A stretch of DNA of 64,000 nucleotides from CAYNLG01 sp964397995 (lineage in GTDB: Bacteria; Planctomycetota; Phycisphaerae; FEN-1346): the NCBI GenBank assembly GCA_964397995.1, contig CAYNLG010000007.1:1-64000 (forward strand), read 5' to 3'. The notes under the pieces are model-generated. The model saw only the letters and a list, made by a program, of their open reading frames with translations. It ran no database searches and was not told where the DNA came from. The translations under genes were made by a program, and so were the position numbers. This document shows, in pieces, positions 1-10,000 of the stretch (positions are counted from its first letter, which is position 1; the number at the start of each line of letters is the position of its first letter).

Positions 1-53
1 TCTTCCTCAAAATCCGACAGGCATTCCCCGGTGTTGGGTCATGAACCTTTTTT

Positions 54-3000
54 TTACCTTTTTTGTTTCCGGCCGGCCGCGAGCGCCGCGCCGGCCAGGA
101 CGAGCGCCAAGGTCGCCGGTTCCGGGGTCGGCGCGGCGCCGCCGGGGGTCGTTTCGAACCAGTTCGCGGCGAGCTCGAAGTAGTCGGCGGTGTCGACGAC
201 GCCGTCGCCGTTGAAGTCGCCGCCGGCCCAGCCGGCGGCGTCGAACCAGTGGGCGGCCATCTCGAAGTAGTCGGCGGTATCGACGGCGCCGTCGAGGTTG
301 CAGTCACCCATATAGAGCCGTTTCGTCCCGCCGCCGTTGCGGTAGTAGAGGTTGAGGCCGGCGAGGTCGAGGATCGCGCCTGGCCCGATGGTGAGGGCCT
401 CGACATACATCGCCTCGTTGCCTCCCCAGCCGGGCTGGTTGTCGTGCAGGTCCACCAGGTGCAGGTGCCCGGGCGCGGCCCCGCCGACCGCGAGCGTGCC
501 GAGGGCGAAGTTCATCGTCCACCCGGCGGCGTCCGCCCCGAGGTCGCGTCCCGCGACCTCGACGTCGGTGGCCGTGGCCTGCCCCGCCTCCAGCACCACC
601 GCCAAGGCCGCGAGGTCCGCCAGCGCCGCCGGCGTGGTCGAGACGTTCCGGAAGGCCGTGCCGGCGAGATGGACGGTCGCGCCGGGCGCGGCCGCCAGGG
701 TCCCGGCGTTGCCGAGGCTGAGGACGCCGGTCACGGTGACGTCGGCGGCGCCCGTCAGGGCGAGGTGGCCGGCGCCGAAGTGGCCGACGTAGAGGTTCCC
801 GGCCTCGAGGGTGCCGCCCGAGCAGTCGAGCCACCCCTCCGAGCCGACCCAGTAGCCAAGGGTGAGGGTGCCGGGCACCTGGAGCGAGCCGCCGGTCTGG
901 TGGAGGTGGCCGGAGGCGAAGCGTCCGACCGTGAGGTGTTCGGCGACGGCGGGGTCGGTGGCGCCGGTGATCTCGGCGGTGCCGCCGTTATCGACGTAGG
1001 CGCGGAAGGCGACGGTGGGGACGCCCTGGGTCCAGGCGTCGGCCTGGTCCCAGGTGTTGGCGCCGGCGGGGTCCCAGTCCCAGGCGGTGCCGAGTTCGCC
1101 GAGGGCGATGAAGCCGTCGCCGTAGGGCAGAACGGTCTGGTCGGGGCCGAAGAGGCCGTTGAGGTAGACCCAGGCGCCGGCCTCCATGGCGTAGACGTTG
1201 ATGCCGCCGAGGATGAGGGCGGAGCCGCCGAGGACCTCGAGGCCGCCGGGCCCGCCAAGGCCGTTCAGGTACAGGGCCTCGCTGAGGCCGCCCGTGCGGT
1301 TGCCGTTGTCGACGAGGTCGACGAGTTCGACGCGCGTCAGGTGGCCGGTGTCGCCGACGACGAGCCGGCCGATGCCGAAGTTGCCGGTCGGATGGCTGCC
1401 GGGGGCCGGGAGGCCCAGGTCCTCGCCGCCGACCTCCAGGAGGTGGCTGGTGGAGGCGGGGAACCGGAGGAGGCCGGAATCGAGGTCGAAGCGGGCGGGG
1501 TCGGCCACCTCGAAGGTGAAGTCGCCGGCGACGTCGGCGGCGGCGCCGGCGGAGACTTCGACGCTGCCGCCCGCGTCGAGATGGAAGTCGGCGAGGAAGT
1601 CGACTTGGGTGCCGGCGTCACGGACGTTGAGGTCGAGGGGGTTGGAGACGGCCAGGTCGCCGAGCACGAGGCGGCCGCCGCTGGTGGCCTGGAGGCGGAC
1701 GGGGCTGGTGCTGGTGACGACCTGGAGAGCATCGAGGCGAAGGGTCGCCCCGGCGTCGACGAGAAGGTCGAGGCGGTCGTTGGCATTGCCGTGAACGGGT
1801 CCCTGGATGGAGGAAACGCCGGAGAGGTCGATCGTGGCGCCGGCGGTGGCGGTGACGGTGTGCACGCGGCCGGAGTAGTCGCTGAAGCCGTCGTTGAGGA
1901 CCGTGAGGCTGGAGAGGTCAAGGACGGTGCCGGGCCCCTCGGCGGAGAAGAGGGTGTAGTTGCCGCCGGTCAGGCCGGTGGCCGCGTAGGTGTCGGCGAC
2001 CACGTCGCCGTAGGCCGTGCCGAAGGTCCGCCCGCCGCGCAGGGCGACGCGGGCGTTGTCCAGCACCGCGATGGCGCCGGTGGTGAAGGTCTCGCCGGCG
2101 TCGAGGGTGACGGCGCTGGAGCTGATGTTGGTGAGGTTCGGGGCGTCGAGGTGGGCGCCGTCCTCGAGAGAGACGCTGACGCCGGTCATGGCCGTCAGGG
2201 CGGGAGCGGTGCACGTGGCGTTCGGGGCCAGGGTATAGCTGCCGCGGCTGTGGGTCTGGAGGGCGGGCAGGGAGAGGGTGCTGCCGTCGGCCACGTCAAA
2301 GACGCCGGCGGTGGCGGAGGTCAAGGCCGGGAGGTCGTAGGCGGGGACGTCGACGTCGAAGCGGACGTAGCCCTCGGCGCTGAAGGACTGGAGGCCGTCG
2401 AGGTTGATGTCGCCGCCGGGGGCGATCTGGAACGTGAGGGTGTCGTTGCGGCGGTGGTGGGTGGGCCCGGCGATGGTCGCGACGCCCGAGAGGTCCACCG
2501 TGCCGCCGTCGGCGGCGCGGACGGTATGGGTCCTGTCGCTAAACTGGTTGTAGTTGTCGTTGAGGACGGTCAGGCTGGAGAGGTCGAGGACGGAGCCGGC
2601 GCCCTCGGCGGAGAAGAGGGTGTAGGAGGCGCCGCCCAGGCCGGCGGCGGAGTAGGTGGTGGCGGCGACGTCGCCCCAGGCGGCTCCGTACTGCTCGCCG
2701 CCTCGGACCTGGATGCGGGCGTTGTCGATGTCGGCAAGGCCGCCGGTGGTGAACGTGCGGTTCTGGTCGATGGTGACGGTGCTGTAGGCGAAGTCGACGA
2801 GGCTGGGGGCGTTGAAGACCGCCCCGTCCTCGAGGGAGACCGAGACGTTGTTCAGGGCCGTGAGGGAGGGGGCCTGGACCTGGCCGCCCGCCTCGACGGT
2901 AATGCTGCCGCCGTTGTGGGTCAGCAGGGACGGGAGCGAGAGGGTGGCGGCAGGCGCGACCTCGAAACGGCCGCGCGAGAGGGTCTCGAGGGCGGGCAGG

Positions 3001-5117
3001 CTGTAGGTGGCCCTGTCGACGTCCCAGCCGAGGTAGCCGCCGGAGGCGGAGGCGTCGCGGAGGCTGTCGAGGCGGATGTCGCCGGTGTCGCCGACGAGGA
3101 AGTCGAGGCGATCGTTGGCGTTGCCGTGGATGGGCCCAAGGATGGTCTCGACGTTCGAGAGGTCGACAAGGCCGCCCGCCTCGGCCCGGACGGTGTGGAC
3201 GCGTTCGTAGTACTCGTTGAAGTTGTCGTTGAGAACGGTCAGGCTGGAAAGGTCGAGGACCGAGCCGGTGCCCTCGGCGGCGAAGAGGGTGTAATGCCCG
3301 CCGCCCAGACCGGCCGCGGAGTAGGTGGTGGCGGTGACGTCGCCCCAGGCGGCTCCGTACTGCTCGCCGCCTCGGACCTGGATGCGGGCGTTGTCGATGT
3401 CGGCAAGGCCGCCGGTGGTGAACGTGCGGTTCTGGTCGATGGTGACGGTGCTGTAGGCGAAGTCGACGAGGCTGGGGGCGTTGAAGACCGCCCCGTCCTC
3501 GAGGGAGACCGAGACGTTGTTCAGGGCCGTGAGGGAGGGGGCCTGGACCTGGCCGCCCGCCTCGACGGTAATGCTGCCGCCGTTGTGGGTCAGCAGGGAC
3601 GGGAGCGAGAGGGTGGCGGCAGGCGCGACCTCGAAACGGCCGCGCGAGAGGGTCTCGAGGGCGGGCAGGCTGTAGGTGGCCCTGTCGACGTCCCAGCCGA
3701 GGTAGCCGCCGGAGGCGGAGGCGTCGCGGAGGCTGTCGAGGCGGATGTCGCCGGTGTCGCCGACGAGGAAGTCGAGGCGATCGTTGGCGTTGCCGTGGAT
3801 GGGCCCAAGGATGGTCTCGACGTTCGAGAGGTCGACAAGGCCGCCCGCCTCGGCCCGGACGGTGTGGACGCGTTCGTAGTACTCGTTGAAGTTGTCGTTG
3901 AGAACGGTCAGGCTGGAAAGGTCGAGGACCGAGCCGGTGCCCTCGGCGGCGAAGAGGGTGTAATGCCCGCCGCCCAGACCGGCCGCGGAGTAGGTGGTGG
4001 CGGCGACGTCGCCCCAGGCGGTGCCGACCTGGAGGCCGTCGTAGACGGCAAAGCGGGCGTTGTCGATGTCGGTGAGGGCGGCGGTGGTGATCGTGTAATG
4101 GGACCGGTACGGGAGGTAGCTGTACTCCACGTTGGTCACGTTGGGGGCGTTCAGGTGGGCGCCGACGTCGAGGGCGAGGCTGGCGCCGGTCAGACCCACC
4201 AGGGCCGGGGCGTTGGCGCTCGCGCCGGTGCCGAGGGTGAAGCCGCCGCGGTTGGCCGCCGTCAGCGACGGCAGCTCCAGCGTGCAGGCATCGTCGACGA
4301 CGAAGACGGCCTGTTCGGTGGTGGCGAGCGTCGGCAGGGTGTAACTCGGCACGTAAACGTTGAAGTGGACCTGGCCGGTGGCGGTGACGCTCTGGAGGCT
4401 GTCGAGGCGGATGTCGCTGCCGGGCGAGACGATGAAGTCGAGGCGGTCGTTGGCGTTGGCGTGGGTCGGGCCATAGACGGTTTCGAGGCCCGAGAGGTCG
4501 ATCGTGGCGCCGCTCTCGGCCCGGATGATGTGGGTCGTGACGTAGTACTCGGAGTAGTTGTCATAGAGGGTGGTGACCGAGGAGAGGTCGAGCAGCGTGC
4601 CGGCGTTCTGGGCGTAGAGCAGCGTGTAGGTGCCGTTCTTGTACCCGGTGGCGCTGTAGGCGGGGGCGGCCAGGGCAAACGTGGCGCCGTCGGTGGCCTG
4701 GACGCGGGCCTGGTTGCCGGTGATCTCGGAGGTGGCGGCCGGGGCGTCGAAGAGGCCGCCCGTGCAGTAGACGACGCCCCCCATGGCCGCGTCGGCCAGG
4801 ACCGTGAGGCTGCGCCCCGGGCCGACGCTGAGGGAGCTGCCGGCGGCCAGGGAGAGGTCGGTGACGGCGGCGGGGCCGGCCACGTCGTAGGTGACCGTGA
4901 CGCCGCTCGGGATGATGACGTCGTAGGTGTGGACGCCGTTGGCGGGGACCTCGCCGATGTCCCAGTTGGCGGAGTCGTCCCAGGTCGCGTTGCCGCCGAC
5001 CCAGGTGGCGACCTTGTGGTCGGCGCGGGCGGCGGTCGGTGCGGCCAGAAGCAAGGCGGCCGCGGCCACGAAGGCGACGGTGGCGGCGCACGATGCACGA
5101 CGGATGGACGTGGACAC
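54..5117 (-). CDS. Giant repetitive secreted protein with type I dockerin and PEP-CTERM tail
   Basis: About 1687 aa, exported, probably cell-surface or matrix; the precise role is unknown. The GTG start at 5117 is chosen because a strong GGGAGGGG site lies just upstream and a signal peptide follows (hydrophobic AATVAFVAAAALLLAA, then TAARADH); upstream in-frame residues look non-coding. The body consists of about five repeats of roughly 220 aa, each with a YTLFxAEGxGSVLDLSSLTVLND segment and a later NANDRLDF segment, and looks beta-helical. Two of the repeats are identical. Near the C-terminus are two dockerin loops (DCNLDGAVDTADYF and DFNGDGVVDTADYF, spaced like calcium loops), then PEPATLALVLAGAALAAGRKQKR, a classic PEP-CTERM signal (PEP motif, hydrophobic stretch, basic tail) for exosortase sorting. 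No cohesin is visible in the window. Family assignment of the tail is firm; the repeat function is not known. Confidence 0.9.
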   Translation of the reverse strand: MSTSIRRASCAATVAFVAAAALLLAAPTAARADHKVATWVGGNATWDDSANWDIGEVPANGVHTYDVIIPSGVTVTYDVAGPAAVTDLSLAAGSSLSVGPGRSLTVLADAAMGGVVYCTGGLFDAPAATSEITGNQARVQATDGATFALAAPAYSATGYKNGTYTLLYAQNAGTLLDLSSVTTLYDNYSEYYVTTHIIRAESGATIDLSGLETVYGPTHANANDRLDFIVSPGSDIRLDSLQSVTATGQVHFNVYVPSYTLPTLATTEQAVFVVDDACTLELPSLTAANRGGFTLGTGASANAPALVGLTGASLALDVGAHLNAPNVTNVEYSYLPYRSHYTITTAALTDIDNARFAVYDGLQVGTAWGDVAATTYSAAGLGGGHYTLFAAEGTGSVLDLSSLTVLNDNFNEYYERVHTVRAEAGGLVDLSNVETILGPIHGNANDRLDFLVGDTGDIRLDSLRDASASGGYLGWDVDRATYSLPALETLSRGRFEVAPAATLSLPSLLTHNGGSITVEAGGQVQAPSLTALNNVSVSLEDGAVFNAPSLVDFAYSTVTIDQNRTFTTGGLADIDNARIQVRGGEQYGAAWGDVTATTYSAAGLGGGHYTLFAAEGTGSVLDLSSLTVLNDNFNEYYERVHTVRAEAGGLVDLSNVETILGPIHGNANDRLDFLVGDTGDIRLDSLRDASASGGYLGWDVDRATYSLPALETLSRGRFEVAPAATLSLPSLLTHNGGSITVEAGGQVQAPSLTALNNVSVSLEDGAVFNAPSLVDFAYSTVTIDQNRTFTTGGLADIDNARIQVRGGEQYGAAWGDVAATTYSAAGLGGASYTLFSAEGAGSVLDLSSLTVLNDNYNQFSDRTHTVRAADGGTVDLSGVATIAGPTHHRRNDTLTFQIAPGGDINLDGLQSFSAEGYVRFDVDVPAYDLPALTSATAGVFDVADGSTLSLPALQTHSRGSYTLAPNATCTAPALTAMTGVSVSLEDGAHLDAPNLTNISSSAVTLDAGETFTTGAIAVLDNARVALRGGRTFGTAYGDVVADTYAATGLTGGNYTLFSAEGPGTVLDLSSLTVLNDGFSDYSGRVHTVTATAGATIDLSGVSSIQGPVHGNANDRLDLLVDAGATLRLDALQVVTSTSPVRLQATSGGRLVLGDLAVSNPLDLNVRDAGTQVDFLADFHLDAGGSVEVSAGAAADVAGDFTFEVADPARFDLDSGLLRFPASTSHLLEVGGEDLGLPAPGSHPTGNFGIGRLVVGDTGHLTRVELVDLVDNGNRTGGLSEALYLNGLGGPGGLEVLGGSALILGGINVYAMEAGAWVYLNGLFGPDQTVLPYGDGFIALGELGTAWDWDPAGANTWDQADAWTQGVPTVAFRAYVDNGGTAEITGATDPAVAEHLTVGRFASGHLHQTGGSLQVPGTLTLGYWVGSEGWLDCSGGTLEAGNLYVGHFGAGHLALTGAADVTVTGVLSLGNAGTLAAAPGATVHLAGTAFRNVSTTPAALADLAALAVVLEAGQATATDVEVAGRDLGADAAGWTMNFALGTLAVGGAAPGHLHLVDLHDNQPGWGGNEAMYVEALTIGPGAILDLAGLNLYYRNGGGTKRLYMGDCNLDGAVDTADYFEMAAHWFDAAGWAGGDFNGDGVVDTADYFELAANWFETTPGGAAPTPEPATLALVLAGAALAAGRKQKR
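2671..4008. repeat. Perfect or near-perfect tandem duplication, 2 x 669 bp
   Basis: Positions 2671-3339 and 3340-4008 are tandem copies with a 669 bp period (223 codons, in frame with the enclosing gene). By eye they are identical over the compared lines; differences start just outside, for example GCG versus GTG near 2667/3336. Each copy encodes one repeat of the surface protein. Flanking repeats of the same gene are clearly diverged, so this duplication is recent or homogenised by recombination. An assembly artefact is possible but would require an exact in-frame error. Confidence 0.9.
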
Positions 5118-5232
5118 GGGTTTCCCCTCCCTTTGCGGGTCGGTGGGGCCGCGCACAACGGGCTCGGCCAGCCGGGCGGCGCAGGCCGCCGGACGTGGAC
5201 AGACTCCGAGAAACGACCCCTCGTTCGGGGGG

Positions 5233-5261
5233 AGTGTACCCCAAGAACGGGCCGGAGGCAA
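5233..5261 (-). promoter_or_regulatory. Putative sigma70-type promoter for the dockerin/PEP-CTERM gene
   Basis: On the minus strand, TTGCCT (5261-5256) and TACACT (5238-5233) are separated by 17 bases. Each box matches the bacterial consensus at 4 of 6 positions. It would give a leader of about 110 bases before the GTG at 5117. Weak boxes; inference only. Confidence 0.3.
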
Positions 5262-5352
5262 ACCGGAGCGGGGAAACAGAGACTTGAGTGTTGATTTGGG
5301 TGGGAAACGACAGTTAGGGTAGCGCCGGGTTGAGGCGGCCTTGCGCCGCCGC

Positions 5353-6510
5353 TCAGATCGTCGGGCCGATGCGGTAGATGGCGGCCTCGGTGTGGCCGAG
5401 GCGTTCGGCGCGGGTCGGCGCCCCGCCGGCCGTGCGGGCCAGGAGGTCCAGGAGCGTCGCCCCGACGCCCTCGACGGTGTCGCGGCCGGCCAGGACCGGG
5501 GCGGCCGAGAGGTCCACGTTCCCCTTCATGCACCGGGCGGTCCGCGGGTTGCCGGTGATCTTGACGACCGGGGCCACCGGGCACCCGACGGGCGTCCCGA
5601 GGCCGGTCGAGAAGACGACCAGGTTGGCCCCGCCGGCGGCCATGCCGGTGATGGACTCGACGTCCTGGCCGGGGGTGTCCATGAACCAGAGGCCCGGGCC
5701 GGGGACGGGCTCGGCGTACTCGACGACGCCTTCCAGGGGGGCGGTGCCGGCCTTGTAGATGCAGCCGAGGGACTTTTCCTCGATGGTCGTGAGGCCGCCG
5801 CGGATGTTCCCCGGCGTGGGCTGGGAGCCGCGGATATCGACGCCCATGCGGCGTGCGGCGTCCTCGACGCGGGCGACCATGGCCAGGAGGCGGTCGGCGA
5901 CGTCGGGGCTGGCGGCGCGGCGGGCGAGGAGGTGCTCGCCGCCGATGATCTCGGTGGTCTCGGAGAGGATGACCGTGCCGCCCGCCTCGACGATGCGGTC
6001 GGCGGCCCAGCCGATGGCGGGGTTCGGGGCGAGGCCGCTGGAGAAGTCCGACCCGCCGCATTCGGTGCCCAGGACGAGGTCGGCCAGTGTGCCGGGTTCG
6101 CGTTCGTCGGCGTCGAGGTCGGCGGCCAGGGCGCGGGCGAGGCGGACGCCCTCGGCGACGGCCTTGCGTGAGCCGCCGGCGTCCTGGATGCGAAGCGCCT
6201 CGGCCCGGGTGCCGCGCGCGGTCGCCTCGGACGCCAGGGCCTCGGCGTCGACCTGTTCGCAGCCGAGGCCGACGACGAGGACGGCGCCGACGTTCGGGTT
6301 GGTGGCGAGGCCGAGGAGGGTACGACGGAACTGGGCGAGGTCGGCCCCGAGGAGGCAGCAGCCGGCGGTGTGGATGAGGGGCCGGGCCCGCTTGACGCGG
6401 CGGGCGATGCGCTCGGTGACCGTGTTGGCGCACACGACGGTCGAGAGGATGAGCAGGTGGTTGCGGAGGCCGGCGCGGCCGCCGGGGCGGCGGTAGACGA
6501 GCAGGTCCAT
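5353..6510 (-). CDS. UxaA family hydrolase, large subunit (altronate/galactarate dehydratase-type)
   Basis: 385 aa. Corresponds to the C-terminal catalytic portion of altronate/galactarate dehydratases, or the large subunit of the related sulfolactate sulfo-lyase SuyB; these enzymes remove water or sulfite from a sugar acid or hydroxyacid in the cytoplasm. Diagnostic stretches are GRAGLRNHLLIL near the start, HTAGCCLLG, GLGCEQVDAE, LGTECGGSDFSSGLAPNPA and TETTEIIGGEHLLA-like sequence, and GLGTPVGCPVAPVVKITGNP near the end. The conserved cysteines in GCCLLG, GCEQ and ECGGSD are present. The ATG at 6508-6510 overlaps the stop of the upstream small-subunit gene by one base (TGATG), implying translational coupling. 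Family is certain; substrate (altronate, galactarate or a sulfonate) cannot be decided. Confidence 0.85.
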   Translation of the reverse strand: MDLLVYRRPGGRAGLRNHLLILSTVVCANTVTERIARRVKRARPLIHTAGCCLLGADLAQFRRTLLGLATNPNVGAVLVVGLGCEQVDAEALASEATARGTRAEALRIQDAGGSRKAVAEGVRLARALAADLDADEREPGTLADLVLGTECGGSDFSSGLAPNPAIGWAADRIVEAGGTVILSETTEIIGGEHLLARRAASPDVADRLLAMVARVEDAARRMGVDIRGSQPTPGNIRGGLTTIEEKSLGCIYKAGTAPLEGVVEYAEPVPGPGLWFMDTPGQDVESITGMAAGGANLVVFSTGLGTPVGCPVAPVVKITGNPRTARCMKGNVDLSAAPVLAGRDTVEGVGATLLDLLARTAGGAPTRAERLGHTEAAIYRIGPTI

Positions 6511-6821
6511 CAGGCGTCCTCCGCGGCGGGCCGGTCGCCCCGGCCCCGGGCGCTCTCGACGTTGTGCGTGTGAACGTGCTCGCCGGGGGCGATGGGGGCG
6601 GTGGCGCGGCCGATGGGCTCGCCGTACTTGACGACGGCGTCGCCCGGGGCGAGCGGCGCCAGGGCCAGCTTGTGGCCGGCGGGAATCGCCTGGTCCGCGG
6701 TGAGCATGCACCCGGCGGTCGGGTGCTGGACGGCGACGTCGGCCCCGGCGGCGATTTCGGCCAGGGCGGTGGCGACGTTGTCGTCGGGATGGAGACGGAT
6801 GGCGCGGCCGGCGGGGGGCAT
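6510..6821 (-). CDS. SAF-domain protein, UxaA family small subunit
   Basis: 103 aa starting MPPAGRAIRLHPDDNVATAL. It is an SAF domain, the N-terminal module of UxaA-type dehydratases, seen as DDNVATALAEIAAG, GHKLALAPLAPGDAVVKYGEPIG and the HVHTHNVES signature near residue 85. In E. coli UxaA this domain is fused to the large part; here it is a separate gene directly upstream of the large subunit with coupled stop and start, as in the SuyA/SuyB arrangement. The start is the first ATG that fits the family length; in-frame sequence further upstream runs into a GC-rich hairpin and is not protein-like. Together the two genes would form one cytoplasmic enzyme for acidic sugars or related hydroxyacids. 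Confidence 0.8.
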   Translation of the reverse strand: MPPAGRAIRLHPDDNVATALAEIAAGADVAVQHPTAGCMLTADQAIPAGHKLALAPLAPGDAVVKYGEPIGRATAPIAPGEHVHTHNVESARGRGDRPAAEDA

Positions 6822-6964
6822 GGTCGGGCTCCGGGGGCGCGTGTTTGAACCGGCGCGGCCGGGCGGGGTTATTCGGAAACCGGCGGGCGCGGCCGCGTCG
6901 CAAGCGGTGGCCGCGCGGGCCGGCGGCGACGCGCCCCATAGAGAGGAACGGCCGCGCATGGGCC

Positions 6965-6996
6965 GGGGCGCCCGGGGTGGGAGGTCCGGGCGCCCC
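6965..6996 (-). terminator. Perfect 11 bp GC hairpin, likely terminator of the VIT-vWA gene
   Basis: GGGGCGCCCGG (6965-6975) pairs perfectly with CCGGGCGCCCC (6986-6996) around a 10-base loop. It lies about 60 bases beyond the stop of the minus-strand gene ending at 7055 and about 145 bases before the next start at 6821. There is no U-tract, so termination is inferred from position and stem stability. Confidence 0.45.
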
Positions 6997-7054
6997 TTGC
7001 GGCCACACACAGGGGTGGTGGTACGCGTCTTGGGGGTACGGCTCCTTTCGCGCG

Positions 7055-10000
7055 CTACTTGGCGGCGGCCAGCACCGCCTCCCGGCCGGCCAGCCGGTTG
7101 ACGAAAACGACGACGGCGCCCGGCACGGGCTGCTTCTTGAGCGTGTAGAAGGCTTCGGTGCGGAAGGCGTCCCAGACGGCGGCGCCCGCCTTCCGGGCCG
7201 CCAGGGCCGTCAGGACGACCCCGTCCGGGCCGTGCATGGCCCCGGCGACGGTCTTCTTGAGCGTGGCGGCGTCGGGCTGCTTCTCGGCATCGACGAGGAC
7301 CGCGGCGACGGGGAGGAAGGCGGCCACCTGCGCGTCGAGTTCGTCCCCGGCGGGGAGGTCGGCCGCCACCTTCGCCGCGAGGTCCGGGTGGACGAGGGCG
7401 GCGTAGACGGCCGCGACGAGGAGCGTCGCGTCGGCCCCGACACCTTCGCCGAGGTGAGAGACGACGGCGGCCGCCGGCTGCGCGGTGGCCTTACGGACCT
7501 CGGCGGCGAGGCGCGCGAGGTCCTCGGCCCCGGGCAGGCGGCGGCTCGCCTCGGTGACGGTCCAGGCGGAACGGAGCGCGAGGAAGACCGGGCCGACGCG
7601 CGGCGCGGGGGCGGCCTCGCCCTCGGAGGCCTCGGGCGGCTCAGGCAGGCGGAGCAGCTCGCTCATCGGGCCGGCGTGCCAGGCGGCCTCGAGCGCTTCG
7701 AGGGCCTCGACGTCGAGCGATCCCCCGGCCGCCGACGCCAGCAGCCGCCACCCGAAGGCGTCCAGCGCCCCCGCGACGCGCCCGCACGCCAGGGCCGCGT
7801 CGAGCGTCTCGGCGGCCTCGCGGCGCTCGGCATAGCGGGCGGCCGTGGTTTTGCGCAGCTCCGCGAGGTCGCCCTCCAGCGCCGCATCCGGGTTGGCGAG
7901 GTCCGAGAGCAGCCGGGCGGTCTTCGCGTGCACGTCCTTCGGGCCGATGACCAGCACCTGGCCGGGACCGTACCACGCGACGGCCTTGGCGCCGGCGGCT
8001 TCGAGGTGCGCCCGGACGGGGTCCATGAAGGCGGCCGCGACCTGGCTGACCGAGGCGATTCGCTTCTGCCAGTCGCCGTCGGTCTTGATCTCGTTCTCGC
8101 GCGGCATGGCGAGGAGCGAGGCGTCGTAGACCCAGCCGCTGGGGCCGTCCATGCGGCGGACGGTACCAGCGACGAGGGTCTTGCCGTCAAGGCGCCAGGT
8201 CATGCGGACCGGGTGGAGGAGCCAGTCGAGGCCCTGGGCGACGGTCGCCCCTCGGAGGTCGAGATACGCCAGACGCGTCGGATCCTCGCCCTGGAGCAAC
8301 TCGCGGGCGTCGGCGGCGCTGCCCACGAGCAGGTCGGCCCGCAGGCCGGCGGCGTCGGCAATCGTCGCGAGCGCCGCCTCCAGCGTCGTGCCGCGCAGCT
8401 CCACGTCGAGCGTCGTCTCCAGGTCCGGCCGAGCCTTCGTCCAGCGGTCGCGGAGGGCGGCGTCGGCCTTGCCGAACCCTTCCATGGCCTTGTCGGCCAC
8501 GTCGGGGCGATGCCCCGCCGAGGCGAAGAGGTACGCCGCCCCGTAGGCCGCGCGGGCCTCGTCCAGGCGGCCGGCCTCGGCGGCCTTGGCGGCCGCCTCG
8601 AGCAAGACGTCGGCCTGCTTTCTGCGGGCCTCGGCCTCGGCCTTTTCGCCGGAGACGGCCTGGCCCCAGTACGCGAAGGCGTACCCGGCGCCCAGGGCCT
8701 CGCCGAGATCGCCCAGGCTGAAGTAGTCGTCCATGGTGAAGAGGTCGCCGCCGTAATGGTACGCCAGACCCGCGGTCCGTGGGGCCTTGGCGCCAGCCAT
8801 GGGCGCGCGGTTGCCGCCGTGGTAGCCCCATCCGGCGTCGGGCGTCGGGCCGCTCGCCACCGTGGTGTCGGCACACCCGGCCCACCCGAACCAGCCGCCC
8901 ATCTGCCCGGCCTGTCCGTCCTTGTCGGCACGATACCGGCGGAGCGACGCCGGCCGGGACGCCGAAGTCCGTGCCATGGGCGGCGCCATGCCCCCAAACG
9001 CGCGACCAAGGGCGGGCAGCCCGAGGGCCAGGGCGTCTTTCGCCTCGCCCGAGCGTCCGTCCTCCCCGCCGAAGAACCCCTCGTACCGCGTTCCCTCGGG
9101 AATCGGCACGGGCACGAGCATGCGGCGCGGCGGCCGGGCGGGCGGGGTCATCTTGCCCAGCTCGCTCTCGTCGACGGCCACGAAGCTGGTGTACTGGCTC
9201 ATCAGGCGGTACTCCAGGGCGATACTCGTCACGGCCTCCTCGACGGCCGGGCTCCCGGCGTAGTAGGTCTGGTGCATGAGGGATTCGATCTTCTGGCGGG
9301 CCCACACCTTGGCCAGCACGTCGTGCTGCTCCTGGCGCGCGGGCAGGGTGACGGGGACCGTCCAGGCGACCGGCTCGCCCTCGGCCTTGCCGGTGATGCG
9401 GATCGTGTCGGTTCCGCCGCCCGGCTCGTACATGCCGTAGACGATGATCGGCCGTCCGGCCCACAGCTCGGGGATGCGGGCGGGATAGGTCCCGTGGACG
9501 CCGAGGGTGCCCCAGTTGATGGCGACCTCGGCAAGCTGGGCCCGCTGGATGCGGTACATGATCTCGGTCGTCAGGGGCCCCGCCTCCTCGTTCAGGCCGA
9601 GGACCTTGCCCATGCCGCCCCCCTGCTTCGCCACGCCGTCCACCAGGTGCATGTTCGGGGCCTGGCCGATGCCGATGCACCAGAAGCGGATCCGGTCGCC
9701 GCACCGGCGGCCGACCTCCTCGATGATCTGGGCCTCGTTGCCGATGTAGCCGTCGGTCAGCATGACGACGATGCGGACGCGGTCCGGGTCGAGGGGGTCG
9801 CCGAAGGCGGCCTTGATGCCCTTGAGCATCTCGGTCCCCCCACCGCCCTTCAGGCCCTCGGTGAAGGCCAGGGCCTTGTCGATGTTCGCCGGCGTGCACG
9901 CGACGGGCGTCTCGAAGAGCTTCTGGGCGCGGCCGGAGAAGGTGATGACCTGGACGGTGTCGATCGGGCGCGCGAGCTTCAGCATCCCCTTCATCGCCTC

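Noticed and set aside
2671..4008. Tandem repeat considered as CRISPR or mobile element
   Set aside because: The unit is a 669 bp in-frame coding duplication with no spacers, no transposase and no terminal inverted repeats.
63..5294. Uninterrupted 1743-codon frame on the plus strand opposite the dockerin/PEP-CTERM gene
   Set aside because: Composition is G, E, A, V and R rich without domains; it is the mirror of biased codon use in a GC-rich gene. The minus-strand gene has a signal peptide, repeats and sorting signal.
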